A model generated the notes under the pieces. That model had not been told where the DNA came from, did not search any database, and was given only the letters and a program-made list of their open reading frames with translations. A stretch of DNA of 12,969 nt, taken from JBKDZR01 sp047971485. GTDB taxonomy: Bacteria > Pseudomonadota > Alphaproteobacteria > Rhodobacterales > Rhodobacteraceae. This document shows, one piece after another, positions 6,625 through 12,969 of this stretch. The stretch spans positions 1 to 12,969 of the forward strand of contig JBKDZR010000023.1 of the NCBI GenBank assembly GCA_047971485.1, given 5' to 3'. The position numbers and the translations under genes are program-made. Every line of letters begins with the position of its first letter. Position 1 is the first letter of the stretch.

Positions 6625-7578
6625 ATGCTAAGCAGAACGGCAGAGAATCTTTTCTGGATGGGCCGCTATATCGAGCGCGCCGAAACCATGGGCCGGCTGA
6701 TGCAGGTCGGTGCACGGATGAACCTGTTGCCCGATGCGGTCGGTGGTTATCGCAGCGAATGGGAGGCGATCCTGCAGGCGACGGGCACGATGGCTGCCTT
6801 TACCGAGAAATACGGCGAGCCGGTGGAACGCAACGCGATCAGCCACCTGTTCTTCGATTACGACAACCCGTCCTCGGTGGCGTCTTGTCTGCGCACGGCG
6901 CGGGAAAACGCGCGGATCGTGCGCACGGCCCTGTCCGGGCAGGTCTGGAACGCGCTGAACGGGGCTTATCAGGAACTGCGCGCGATTGAGCGCCGCCCGC
7001 GCAGCGAGTTTGACATCAACGAGATGGGGGAATGGATTGCGAACCATGTCGCGCTGGTCAATGGCGGGATCGGCACGACCCAGCTACGCAGCGACGGGTT
7101 CGACTTTATCAACTTGGGCATCAACCTGGAGCGGGCCGACAACACTGCGCGTTTCATTGATGTGAAGTATTACGTCCTGTTGCCCGATGCGGCCTATGTG
7201 GGCACCGGTCTGGACAATTTCCAGTGGCAGACCCTGCTGCGCGGCATGCAGATGCACCGGGCCTTTCACTGGGCCTATGGTGGTGAGGTCAGCCCATCGA
7301 AGATCGTCGATCTGCTGATCCTGAATCCGGCGTGTCCGCGGTCGTTGCGCACGGCCCTGCATGGCACCATGCATCATCTGGATCACATCGCGCGCGCCTA
7401 TGGCACCAGCACGGCGGCGCAAAGCCAAAGCAGGGCATTGTTGGGGGAACTGATGGAACTGCAGATCAGTGACATTTTCGACGAGGGCCTGCATGAGTTC
7501 CTGACCCGGTTCAACGGCCGCGTCGCGATGCTGGGTACGACGATCCGCCGGGCCTATCTGCTTGGAGTTGCGGCATGA
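6625..7578 (+). CDS. Alpha-E domain protein (DUF403)
   Basis: A 317-residue, mostly helical protein of the alpha-E family, whose biochemical role is not established. It opens with the family signature: LSRTAENLFWMGRYIERAE at 2-20. A second, similar segment, INLERADNTARFI at 166-178, repeats the ER-A-(E/D)-x3-R pattern, which suggests an internal duplication with two related charged faces. No signal peptide or membrane span is seen. The gene starts 5 nt after the ATP-grasp stop, and its own stop overlaps the transglutaminase start (ATGA), so the three are very likely translationally coupled. Fixed pairing with the ATP-grasp protein suggests it works with that enzyme, perhaps as a subunit or substrate carrier; this is inference. 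Family assignment is firm. Confidence 0.93.
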   Translation: MLSRTAENLFWMGRYIERAETMGRLMQVGARMNLLPDAVGGYRSEWEAILQATGTMAAFTEKYGEPVERNAISHLFFDYDNPSSVASCLRTARENARIVRTALSGQVWNALNGAYQELRAIERRPRSEFDINEMGEWIANHVALVNGGIGTTQLRSDGFDFINLGINLERADNTARFIDVKYYVLLPDAAYVGTGLDNFQWQTLLRGMQMHRAFHWAYGGEVSPSKIVDLLILNPACPRSLRTALHGTMHHLDHIARAYGTSTAAQSQSRALLGELMELQISDIFDEGLHEFLTRFNGRVAMLGTTIRRAYLLGVAA

Positions 7579-8402
7579 AGCTGAGCGTGACCCACCGCAC
7601 CGTCTATCGCTATGACGAACCGCAGGCTTTCGTGCTGCAAAGCCACCGGCTGATACCCACCGCCTTCGAGGGCCAGAGGATCGAACATTGGGCCGTGACC
7701 GTGCCCGACGGGATCGAGGGATCGCGGTTTCGCGACGGCGCGGGGGATATGACCGGGCTGGTCCGGGTGCGCGGCCCGGTCGACGAGGTTGTGGTCGAGA
7801 TCGCGGGTGTCGTCGAGACCACGGATCTGAGCGGTGTGTTGCGGGGCCATCGCGAAAAGGTTCCGCCGCAGGTCTATCTGCAATCCACCCGCTCGACCCG
7901 CATTGATCTGGGGTTGGGCGATCTGGCGGCGGCCTCGGCCGAGGGCGTGGCCGAGGGGGATGTGCTGGCGCGCGCCCATGCCCTGTCCCATGCCGTGGCC
8001 GAAGCCATCGCCTATGTCCCGGGGGCAACGGGGGCCGACACCACCGCCGCCGAGGCGCTGGCCCTGGGCCAGGGGGTGTGTCAGGATCATGCCCATGCGC
8101 TGATCGCGGCTGCCCGGTCGGCGGGCATTCCGGCGCGCTATGTGGCTGGCTATCTGTTCGCCGGGGCGGATACCGAGGACGGGCCCGGATCCGAGGCCAG
8201 TCATGCCTGGGCCGAACTGTTCGTTGGCGGGCTGGGCTGGGTCGGGTTCGACCCGTCCAACGGATGTTGTCCCGATGAACGGTATATTCGGCTGTGTTCC
8301 GGTGCGGATGCCTTTGATGCCGCGCCCATTCGCGGCCTTGCCTCGGGGGCAGGTGAAGAGATGCTTGACGTTGCCGTGGCGGTGCAGTCAGTGCAGCAGT
8401 GA
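7575..8402 (+). CDS. Transglutaminase-like cysteine enzyme
   Basis: A 275-residue protein with the bacterial transglutaminase-like N-terminal domain (about 1-85; starts KLSVTHRTVYRY and has SHRLIPT near 23-29) and the papain-like transglutaminase core (about 125-235). The catalytic triad is intact: Cys169 in GQGVCQDHAH, His210 in ASHAWAEL and Asp226 in GFDPSNG. The C-terminal DERYIRL...APIRG segment (234-254) is typical of this subfamily. There is no signal peptide, so it should act in the cytoplasm. Bacterial relatives are thought to be cysteine peptidases or amide-bond enzymes rather than true crosslinkers. The ATG overlaps the alpha-E stop by 4 nt. With an ATP-grasp ligase upstream and a protease downstream, it may trim or transfer a peptide made by the ligase; this is inference. 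Confidence 0.94.
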   Translation: MKLSVTHRTVYRYDEPQAFVLQSHRLIPTAFEGQRIEHWAVTVPDGIEGSRFRDGAGDMTGLVRVRGPVDEVVVEIAGVVETTDLSGVLRGHREKVPPQVYLQSTRSTRIDLGLGDLAAASAEGVAEGDVLARAHALSHAVAEAIAYVPGATGADTTAAEALALGQGVCQDHAHALIAAARSAGIPARYVAGYLFAGADTEDGPGSEASHAWAELFVGGLGWVGFDPSNGCCPDERYIRLCSGADAFDAAPIRGLASGAGEEMLDVAVAVQSVQQ

Positions 8403-8459
8403 CCGTCGGGCGAGGGAATCGACCGTTGCGGTGCTGTAAGCGGTAAAGGGTGGACCCGA

Positions 8460-9188
8460 ATGACCTATTGTGTAGGGCTTCTTCTGGATGATGGTATCGT
8501 CATGCTCAGCGATACGCGGACCAATGCCGGTATCGACAATATTTCCACCTACAAGAAGATGCACAGTTTTGTCGTGCCGGGCGAACGGGCGCTGGTGATT
8601 ATGACCGCCGGCAGCTTGTCGGTGACCCAGACCGCCATTGCCCGTCTGCGCGAAGCGGCCGATGATCCCGAGGCGACCGAAGAGACCTCGATTCTCAAGG
8701 CGCGCAGCATGCTGCAGGTGGCCGATGTCGTCGGTAAGGCCCTGGCCGAGGTCAGTGGCGAGGTCAGCGAGAAACTGTCGCGGAACAGTCAGGCCTCGGC
8801 TTCGGCCTCGCTGATCCTGGCGGGTCAGCGTGTGGGCGGCGCAATGCGCATGTTTCTGATCTATCCTGAAGGCAATTTTATCGAGGCAACCGCAGACACG
8901 CCGTTTTTGCAAATCGGCGAGCATAAGTACGGCAAGCCTATCCTGGACCGGGTGGTCACGCCCAAGACGTCTCTGGCGGATGCGCGCAAGGCGGTTCTGC
9001 TGTCGATGGATTCAACCCTGCGTTCGAACCTGTCGGTGGGCAGGCCGCTGGATCTGGCGGTGATCCGCAAGGATGAATGCGACATCGGCGAATACCGCCG
9101 GATCGAACAGGGCGATCCGACCTTCGCCGCCATGAGCCAGGCCTGGAGCGCAGCCCTGCGCGATGCGTTTATCGGGATCCAGATCTGA
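8460..9188 (+). CDS. Anbu proteasome-like protease
   Basis: A 242-residue member of the Ntn-hydrolase (proteasome beta/HslV) superfamily, of the type called Anbu or predicted proteasome-type protease. The protein begins MTYCVGLLLDDG, so methionine removal would expose the nucleophile Thr1 without a longer propeptide. Counting from Thr1, Asp17 (in LSDTRTNAG) and the lysine pair at 31-32 (STYKKM) supply the other expected active-site residues. RVGGAMRMFLIYPEGNFIEAT (mid-protein) also follows the family pattern. Anbu proteins are known to form open helical rings rather than closed proteasome barrels. AGGG at 8447-8450 precedes the ATG. It follows the transglutaminase gene by 57 nt on the same strand with no terminator between. 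It is the last gene of the cluster; no ATPase regulator (HslU, Mpa) lies nearby. Natural substrate unknown. Confidence 0.93.
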   Translation: MTYCVGLLLDDGIVMLSDTRTNAGIDNISTYKKMHSFVVPGERALVIMTAGSLSVTQTAIARLREAADDPEATEETSILKARSMLQVADVVGKALAEVSGEVSEKLSRNSQASASASLILAGQRVGGAMRMFLIYPEGNFIEATADTPFLQIGEHKYGKPILDRVVTPKTSLADARKAVLLSMDSTLRSNLSVGRPLDLAVIRKDECDIGEYRRIEQGDPTFAAMSQAWSAALRDAFIGIQI

Positions 9189-9292
9189 CCCTAACGGGCG
9201 TGAAGACGGATCTTGTTCCGTGAATGGTTGATCTGCTGGGGCAACGGTCAGAATGGCCCCAAAGCGGTCATTTTTCAAGGCCATTGATATGA

Positions 9293-9326
9293 GCAGCGCG
9301 ATTTATGGCAACCATGGTCGCGCTGC
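9293..9326. repeat. Inverted repeat with nested inner stem
   Basis: gcagcgcga at 9293-9301 is complementary to tcgcgctgc at 9318-9326 (9 of 9). Inside, atgg at 9305-9308 can pair with ccat at 9312-9315 over a 3-nt loop. No T-run follows on either strand. Confidence 0.7.
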
Positions 9327-9384
9327 CTTCCAGCTTCGCACTGTCTTCAGCCTTAGCGCCAGACCGGTGGGCCGCCCCAGTGAT

Positions 9385-9417
9385 GGCGCGGCGCCCGTTC
9401 CGGGCTTGTCCCGCGCC
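9385..9417. repeat. Two-part GC hairpin
   Basis: ggcgcgg at 9385-9391 pairs with ccgcgcc at 9411-9417, and an inner stem gcccg (9393-9397) pairs with cgggc (9401-9405) over a TTC loop. The internal loop is asymmetric (1 and 5 nt). It could slow transcription arriving from either convergent gene, but lacks a T-run. Confidence 0.65.
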
Positions 9418-9487
9418 GATGGCGCAAGGAAAGATCCCAACGGCGGCTTTGTCCGGCACAACTGCCCGTTTTCGTGATCTGGGTTGG

Positions 9488-10456
9488 TCACCCGCGATGA
9501 GCGTCGAAGAAACCGGTGCTGCGGGCAAAGAAATCCTCACGTCGGTTAGCGGTTTCCATCATCGTTTCATGGCGTCCGCCAGGTACCTCGATCAGCTCGG
9601 ATCCGGGCCAGCGCGCGGCCATCTGGCGCATCGCCGCTTTTGAGACGATGGTTTCCCGTTCGGGCAGAAAAATCAGCGCCGGGGTCGCGGGCAAGGGGGC
9701 CGCCATCAGTTTGCGGCATTCGGCCAGGGCCTCGTCCAGCCAGGCCAGGGTCGGGCCGCCCAGATCAAGGGCGGGGTCGGCCTCCAGATGACTGCGCATA
9801 TAGGCCACCATGTCCGGATCCGAGGTCAGCATGTTATCGCCGGGATCGGCACCACGCACATAGCTGGTCGGGGACAGACCGGGCACCAGGCGTTCGTCCC
9901 GCCCGACCCGCCGGGCCAGCCAGCCCAGGGCATGGGCTACGGGGCGCAGCACCGCCGGCATCTGGATCCCCCAGAGCGGGGCGCTGAACACGGCACCTTG
10001 CACCGGCAGTCTGTCCTCAATCAGTGCGCGCAGGCCGATCGCCCCGCCCATGCTGTGGGCAACGACGAACCAGGGGCGTGGCATGCCCATCGCTTCGGCA
10101 AAACGGACAAGGGCCTGAACGTCGTGCTGATAATTGGCAAAGTCGTCGATATGGCCCAAGGGACTGTCGCCCAACATCCGTTCGGATCGGCCCTGGCCGC
10201 GGAAATCCACGGAAACGGTGCCATAGCCCCGGGCGGCGAAGGCCTGTGCCGCCAGCCCGTATTTTTCAAGATACTCGGTGCGCCCCTGCAACAGCAGCAC
10301 GGTGCCGCGATCGCCCCGGCCCAGCAGACCGGTGCGCAGCCGCAGGCCATCGGCGCTTTGGATCCAGGTTGCCCGGGCCCCGACCGGCGCCTGGGCCAGA
10401 TCGGCCAGAAAAGGCGCCGGATCCAGCGCGTCGGCCAAGGCGGGTTGGGCCCGCAT
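9488..10456 (-). CDS. Alpha/beta hydrolase, lysophospholipase/monoacylglycerol lipase-like
   Basis: A 322-residue serine hydrolase of the alpha/beta fold, closest in pattern to the PldB/monoglyceride lipase group, which cleaves acyl esters of glycerol lipids. The nucleophile is Ser135 in VVAHSMGG. QGRTEYLEKYG at 57-67 replaces the usual H-G-x-x-E oxyanion segment, with Gln in place of His. The acid is probably Glu266 or Glu268 (PERET), and the base is His296 in GGRHETMME. No signal peptide or membrane span is seen. The gene lies directly downstream of the SCP2 gene: a GTG at 10462 would overlap that stop by 4 nt (GTGA), and the ATG at 10456 lies 2 nt past it with GGGGTG just upstream. I chose the ATG, but either start is possible. 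Coupling to a lipid-binding SCP2 protein suggests a role in lipid metabolism; the substrate is unknown. Confidence 0.9.
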   Translation of the reverse strand: MRAQPALADALDPAPFLADLAQAPVGARATWIQSADGLRLRTGLLGRGDRGTVLLLQGRTEYLEKYGLAAQAFAARGYGTVSVDFRGQGRSERMLGDSPLGHIDDFANYQHDVQALVRFAEAMGMPRPWFVVAHSMGGAIGLRALIEDRLPVQGAVFSAPLWGIQMPAVLRPVAHALGWLARRVGRDERLVPGLSPTSYVRGADPGDNMLTSDPDMVAYMRSHLEADPALDLGGPTLAWLDEALAECRKLMAAPLPATPALIFLPERETIVSKAAMRQMAARWPGSELIEVPGGRHETMMETANRREDFFARSTGFFDAHRG

Positions 10457-10458
10457 GC

Positions 10459-10746
10459 TCACCCCAGAACCGATCCCAGGCGCATCGCCGCGCCCATATC
10501 GCCATCGACTTTCAGCCGGCCGGACATGAAGGCTGTGGTCGGGTTCAATTCCCCTTCGAGGATCTGCTGGAAGGTTTCGGCGCTGGCGGTCATGGTGACA
10601 TCGGCGGCATCGTCGCCGGCGCGCACGCCGTTGCTGTCGATGATGATGGATCCCTCGCCCTCAATGTCGAATCGGACGATCCCGTCGAATCCGTCGCTCA
10701 GCCTTTGGTTCAGGGCGGCGACGGCCTTGGTGATAATTTCGCTCAT
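10459..10746 (-). CDS. SCP2 sterol-binding domain protein
   Basis: A 95-residue protein made of a single SCP2 domain, a fold that binds lipids or acyl-CoAs in a hydrophobic tunnel. The C-terminal half has the family pattern: ADVTMTASAETFQQILEGELNPTTAFMSGRLKVDGDMG, ending in a short helix. It has no catalytic residues and no signal peptide, so it is probably a cytosolic lipid carrier. The frame stays open upstream, but the ATG at 10746 is chosen because GAGG lies 7 nt before it and the product then has the compact length of bacterial stand-alone SCP2 proteins. The hydrolase gene overlaps or abuts its stop, which implies co-translation. It diverges from the TPR gene across 76 nt. Confidence 0.92.
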   Translation of the reverse strand: MSEIITKAVAALNQRLSDGFDGIVRFDIEGEGSIIIDSNGVRAGDDAADVTMTASAETFQQILEGELNPTTAFMSGRLKVDGDMGAAMRLGSVLG

Positions 10747-10822
10747 GCGGGTCCTCTTCGGTCGTCTTCGGTTCGCGATGTGCGGGCTCGCCTTTCGCGG
10801 GAGACCGGCTACTATCGGGAAT
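10747..10822. promoter_or_regulatory. Divergent promoter region between SCP2 and TPR genes
   Basis: Both outward-facing genes must start transcription in or near these 76 nt. On the plus strand TACTAT (10810-10815) is a fair -10 with no good -35 at the right distance; on the minus strand the overlapping GATAGT is a weaker one. The octamer tcttcggt occurs twice, at 10754-10761 and 10765-10772, ahead of the SCP2 gene. Promoter positions are inferred. Confidence 0.35.
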
Positions 10823-11383
10823 ATGAGGTGCATCGATTCCCATTTCAAATGCATGATGGTGACATCTGTGGCGGTGTGGCTTTCGGCCGCGCCACTTTTG
10901 GGGCAGGCGGACGGGCTGGAGACACTGCTTGATCAATTGCGCGCGCCGGCTTTGCAGAACTGGGAAGAGGTGGAAAACCGCATTTGGGCCGAATGGGCGC
11001 AGTCCGGATCGCCGGCGATGGATTTGCTGCTGGTGCGCGGGCGTCAGGCGCTGGCCGAGGGCAACACGCGTCTGGCCATCGCCCATCTGACGGCCCTGAC
11101 CGATCATGCGCCGGAGTTTGCCGAAGGGTACAATGCGCGGGCCACCGCCTATTTCCGCGCGGGGCTTTACGGCCCGTCCCTGCGCGACATCGAGGCCACG
11201 CTGGCGCTGAACCCGCAGCATTTCGGGGCGCTGGCCGGTCTGGGCCTGATTCTCGAAGAGTTGAACCAGCCGCAAGAGGCCCTGTCCGCCTATCGCGCCG
11301 CCCACGCTATACATCCCCATATGCCCCACGTAAGAGAGGCGATAACACGCTTGGAAGGTGATCTGGCCGGATCCGAGATCTGA
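10823..11383 (+). CDS. Exported TPR-repeat protein
   Basis: A 186-residue protein with a probable Sec signal peptide (about 1-29: basic residues, hydrophobic VTSVAVWLSAAPLLGQA, cleavage after GQA) and three tetratricopeptide repeats at about 66-99, 100-133 and 134-167. The second and third show the usual pattern (EGYNARATAYFRAGLYGPSL..., ALNP between them, and LGLILEELNQPQEALSAYRAA). TPRs are protein-binding scaffolds, so a periplasmic adaptor role is likely; no enzyme domain is present. The start is uncertain: the ATG at 10823 gives the signal peptide a charged start, while the ATGs at 10853/10856 give a shorter one without charge. Neither has a strong ribosome binding site. The frame is open for a long way upstream, but that part is antisense to the SCP2 and hydrolase genes. 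The helicase gene follows 62 nt downstream. Confidence 0.82.
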   Translation: MRCIDSHFKCMMVTSVAVWLSAAPLLGQADGLETLLDQLRAPALQNWEEVENRIWAEWAQSGSPAMDLLLVRGRQALAEGNTRLAIAHLTALTDHAPEFAEGYNARATAYFRAGLYGPSLRDIEATLALNPQHFGALAGLGLILEELNQPQEALSAYRAAHAIHPHMPHVREAITRLEGDLAGSEI

Positions 11384-11445
11384 CTGTCAGGTCAGGTGCG
11401 GGCCGGTCCGGGGGATGTCAGGGCAACCCGCCGAAAGGGGGCGCC

Positions 11446-12969
11446 ATGTTGGGTGAAGGCCGGATCGAGGCAGTGCTCGGTCCCACGAATACCGGAAAGA
11501 CCCATTACGCGATCGAGCGGATGCTGGGCTACCGGACCGGCATTATCGGCCTGCCGCTGCGCCTGCTGGCCCGCGAGGTCTATGACAAGATCAAGGCGAT
11601 CCGGGGGCCGTCCGTGGTGGCGCTGGTTACCGGCGAGGAACGCATCGTGCCAGACCGGGCCCAGTATTGGGTCTGCACGGTGGAAGCGATGCCCGAAGGC
11701 ATGGGGGCCGATTTCCTGGCCGTGGACGAGATTCAGCTTTGCGCCGATCCCGAACGCGGCCATGTCTTCACCGACCGGCTGCTGCGCGCACGGGGCCTGC
11801 ATGAAACCCTGTTTCTGGGCGCCGTGACCATGCGGGACACGATCGCGGCCCTGGTGCCCGAGGCCCGGTTCCATAGCCGGGAACGCTTTTCGCAACTGGC
11901 CTATAGCGGCGCGAAAAAGCTGTCGCGCATGCCGCCGCGCTCGGCCATTGTCGGGTTTTCAGTGGATAACGTCTATGCCATCGCCGAGCTTCTGCGCCGC
12001 CAGAAAGGTGGGGCGGCAGTGGTCATGGGGGCGCTCAGCCCGCGTACGCGCAATGCGCAGGTGGCGCTCTATCAGAATGGCGATGTGGATTATCTGGTGG
12101 CCACGGATGCCATCGGCATGGGGCTGAACCTGGATATCCGCCACGTTGCCTTTTCTGCGCTGGACAAGTTCGACGGGCGCCGGATGCGCCCCCTGCAGGC
12201 CAATGAACTGGCCCAGATCGCCGGGCGGGCCGGGCGGCATACGGAAAACGGCACCTTCGGCGTGACGGGCGAGGCGCGGCCTTTGTCCGAGGATATGGCC
12301 TCGGCGATCATCGACAACCGCTTTGATCCGGTGCGCAAGCTGCAATGGCGCAATGCGGCGCTGGAATTCGGTACGCCCGCGCGGTTGATCGACGCCCTTG
12401 AACAGCCCACCGACAACACATGGCTCAGCCGGGCGCGCGAGGCCGATGACATCCTCGCGCTCAAGTCCCTTTCGGCCATGGATCCGGTGGCGGATCGGGC
12501 AAAGGGGGGGCGGGCGGTACGGCTGCTCTGGGATGTGTGCCGGATCCCGGATTTTCGCGGTATCAGCCATGCCGAACATGCCGGCCTGCTGGAACGGATC
12601 TTCCTGTATCTCGCCGATCGGGGCCGGATCCCGGATGACTGGATGGCCCGTCAGGTCAAGCGCCTTGACCGGATGGATGGCGATATCGACACGCTGAGCA
12701 AGCGATTGGCGTATATCCGCACATGGACCTATGTGGCGCAACGCAAAGGTTGGCTGGATGACGAAAGTCATTGGCGGGGCGTGACACGTTCGGTAGAAGA
12801 CCGCTTGTCGGACGCGCTGCATGACCGTCTGACACAAAGATTCGTTGACCGCCGCACCTCTGTGCTGTTGCGGCGGTTGAAGCAGAAGGAGGGCCTTGTG
12901 GCCGAGGTAAACGCGACCGGCGAGGTCACTGTCGAGGGTCAGTTCGTGGGCCGATTGGAAGGCTTCCGG
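11446..12969 (+). CDS. SUV3-like ATP-dependent helicase, partial (3' end outside window)
   Basis: The first 508 residues of a superfamily 2 helicase; the frame is open at the right edge, so the C-terminus is missing. Motifs are in order: Walker A GPTNTGKT at 12-19, Walker B VDEIQ at 93-97, motif III-like GAVTM at 125-129, motif V VATDAIGMGLN at 218-228 and motif VI QIAGRAGR at 257-264. The DEIQ box and the short helicase core starting at the very N-terminus match the SUV3-like RNA helicases of mitochondria and alphaproteobacteria, which unwind RNA during turnover. The region after about residue 300 has arginine-rich helices and no other motif I can name. AAGGGGG (11435-11441) precedes the ATG by 4 nt. 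In related genomes this gene is often followed by an S4 RNA-binding protein, a ferredoxin and a CarD regulator; that part lies beyond the window. Confidence 0.92.
   Translation, partial: MLGEGRIEAVLGPTNTGKTHYAIERMLGYRTGIIGLPLRLLAREVYDKIKAIRGPSVVALVTGEERIVPDRAQYWVCTVEAMPEGMGADFLAVDEIQLCADPERGHVFTDRLLRARGLHETLFLGAVTMRDTIAALVPEARFHSRERFSQLAYSGAKKLSRMPPRSAIVGFSVDNVYAIAELLRRQKGGAAVVMGALSPRTRNAQVALYQNGDVDYLVATDAIGMGLNLDIRHVAFSALDKFDGRRMRPLQANELAQIAGRAGRHTENGTFGVTGEARPLSEDMASAIIDNRFDPVRKLQWRNAALEFGTPARLIDALEQPTDNTWLSRAREADDILALKSLSAMDPVADRAKGGRAVRLLWDVCRIPDFRGISHAEHAGLLERIFLYLADRGRIPDDWMARQVKRLDRMDGDIDTLSKRLAYIRTWTYVAQRKGWLDDESHWRGVTRSVEDRLSDALHDRLTQRFVDRRTSVLLRRLKQKEGLVAEVNATGEVTVEGQFVGRLEGFR

Larger units (their letters stand above)
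9189..9487. other. Convergent intergenic region with several inverted repeats, no gene recognised
   Basis: About 300 nt between the end of the Anbu gene (plus) and the end of the hydrolase gene (minus). Open frames exist on both strands (for example 9253-9477 plus and 9268-9540 minus) but none has a convincing ribosome binding site or family resemblance, and they overlap each other. No standard GC-hairpin-plus-T-run terminator is visible for either gene. Two hairpins are listed separately. The stretch could hold a decayed gene or a structured RNA; I cannot tell. Confidence 0.5.

Noticed and set aside
9268..9540. A 90-codon minus-strand open frame in the convergent region
   Set aside because: No ribosome binding site or family resemblance, overlaps the end of the hydrolase gene in another frame, and competes with equally unconvincing plus-strand frames.
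9788..10822. Plus-strand open frame upstream of and in frame with the TPR gene
   Set aside because: It is antisense to the hydrolase and SCP2 genes, whose motifs are intact. Only the part from about 10823 has a signal peptide and TPR pattern.

Overview
The window looks like chromosomal DNA of an alphaproteobacterium, most likely of the Rhodobacterales (Roseobacter/Paracoccaceae group). The basis is GC-rich coding sequence with strong G/C third-position preference, a secreted protein with a VPLPA-type CTERM sorting tail, a YebC regulator, an oligoendopeptidase F-type M3 peptidase, a SUV3-like helicase and a four-gene Anbu (proteasome-like) cluster, all familiar in that group. This placement is inference from gene content; no rRNA, tRNA, CRISPR array, transposase or integrase is visible.

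Layout. (1) 1-317: no recognisable gene; ends in a strong terminator for the minus-strand gene that follows. (2) 318-923, minus: secreted VPLPA-CTERM protein with its own AT-rich promoter region. (3) 924-1349: long intergenic stretch with an AT-rich tract and a 17-bp tandem duplication. (4) 1350-4974, plus: yebC, an EamA/DMT-family exporter and an M3 oligoendopeptidase, each with a good ribosome binding site; a hairpin terminator follows. (5) 5204-9188, plus: circularly permuted ATP-grasp protein, alpha-E protein, transglutaminase and Anbu protease, tightly spaced (5-nt gap, 4-nt overlap, 57-nt gap). (6) 9189-9487: gene-free convergent region rich in inverted repeats. (7) 9488-10746, minus: SCP2 sterol-binding protein followed by an alpha/beta hydrolase, almost certainly co-transcribed. 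(8) 10823-11383, plus: exported TPR protein, divergent from the SCP2 gene. (9) 11446-12969, plus: SUV3-like RNA helicase, open at the window edge.

The most interesting system is the 5204-9188 cluster. An ATP-grasp enzyme plus alpha-E partner (predicted amide/peptide bond former), a transglutaminase-like thiol enzyme (predicted peptidase or amide-bond handler) and Anbu (N-terminal threonine protease fold) make a plausible build-trim-degrade system for a peptide or peptide tag. The gene association is known from comparative genomics, but as far as I know the natural substrate is not; no substrate peptide gene is evident in the window. The remaining genes are ordinary housekeeping or accessory chromosomal genes.
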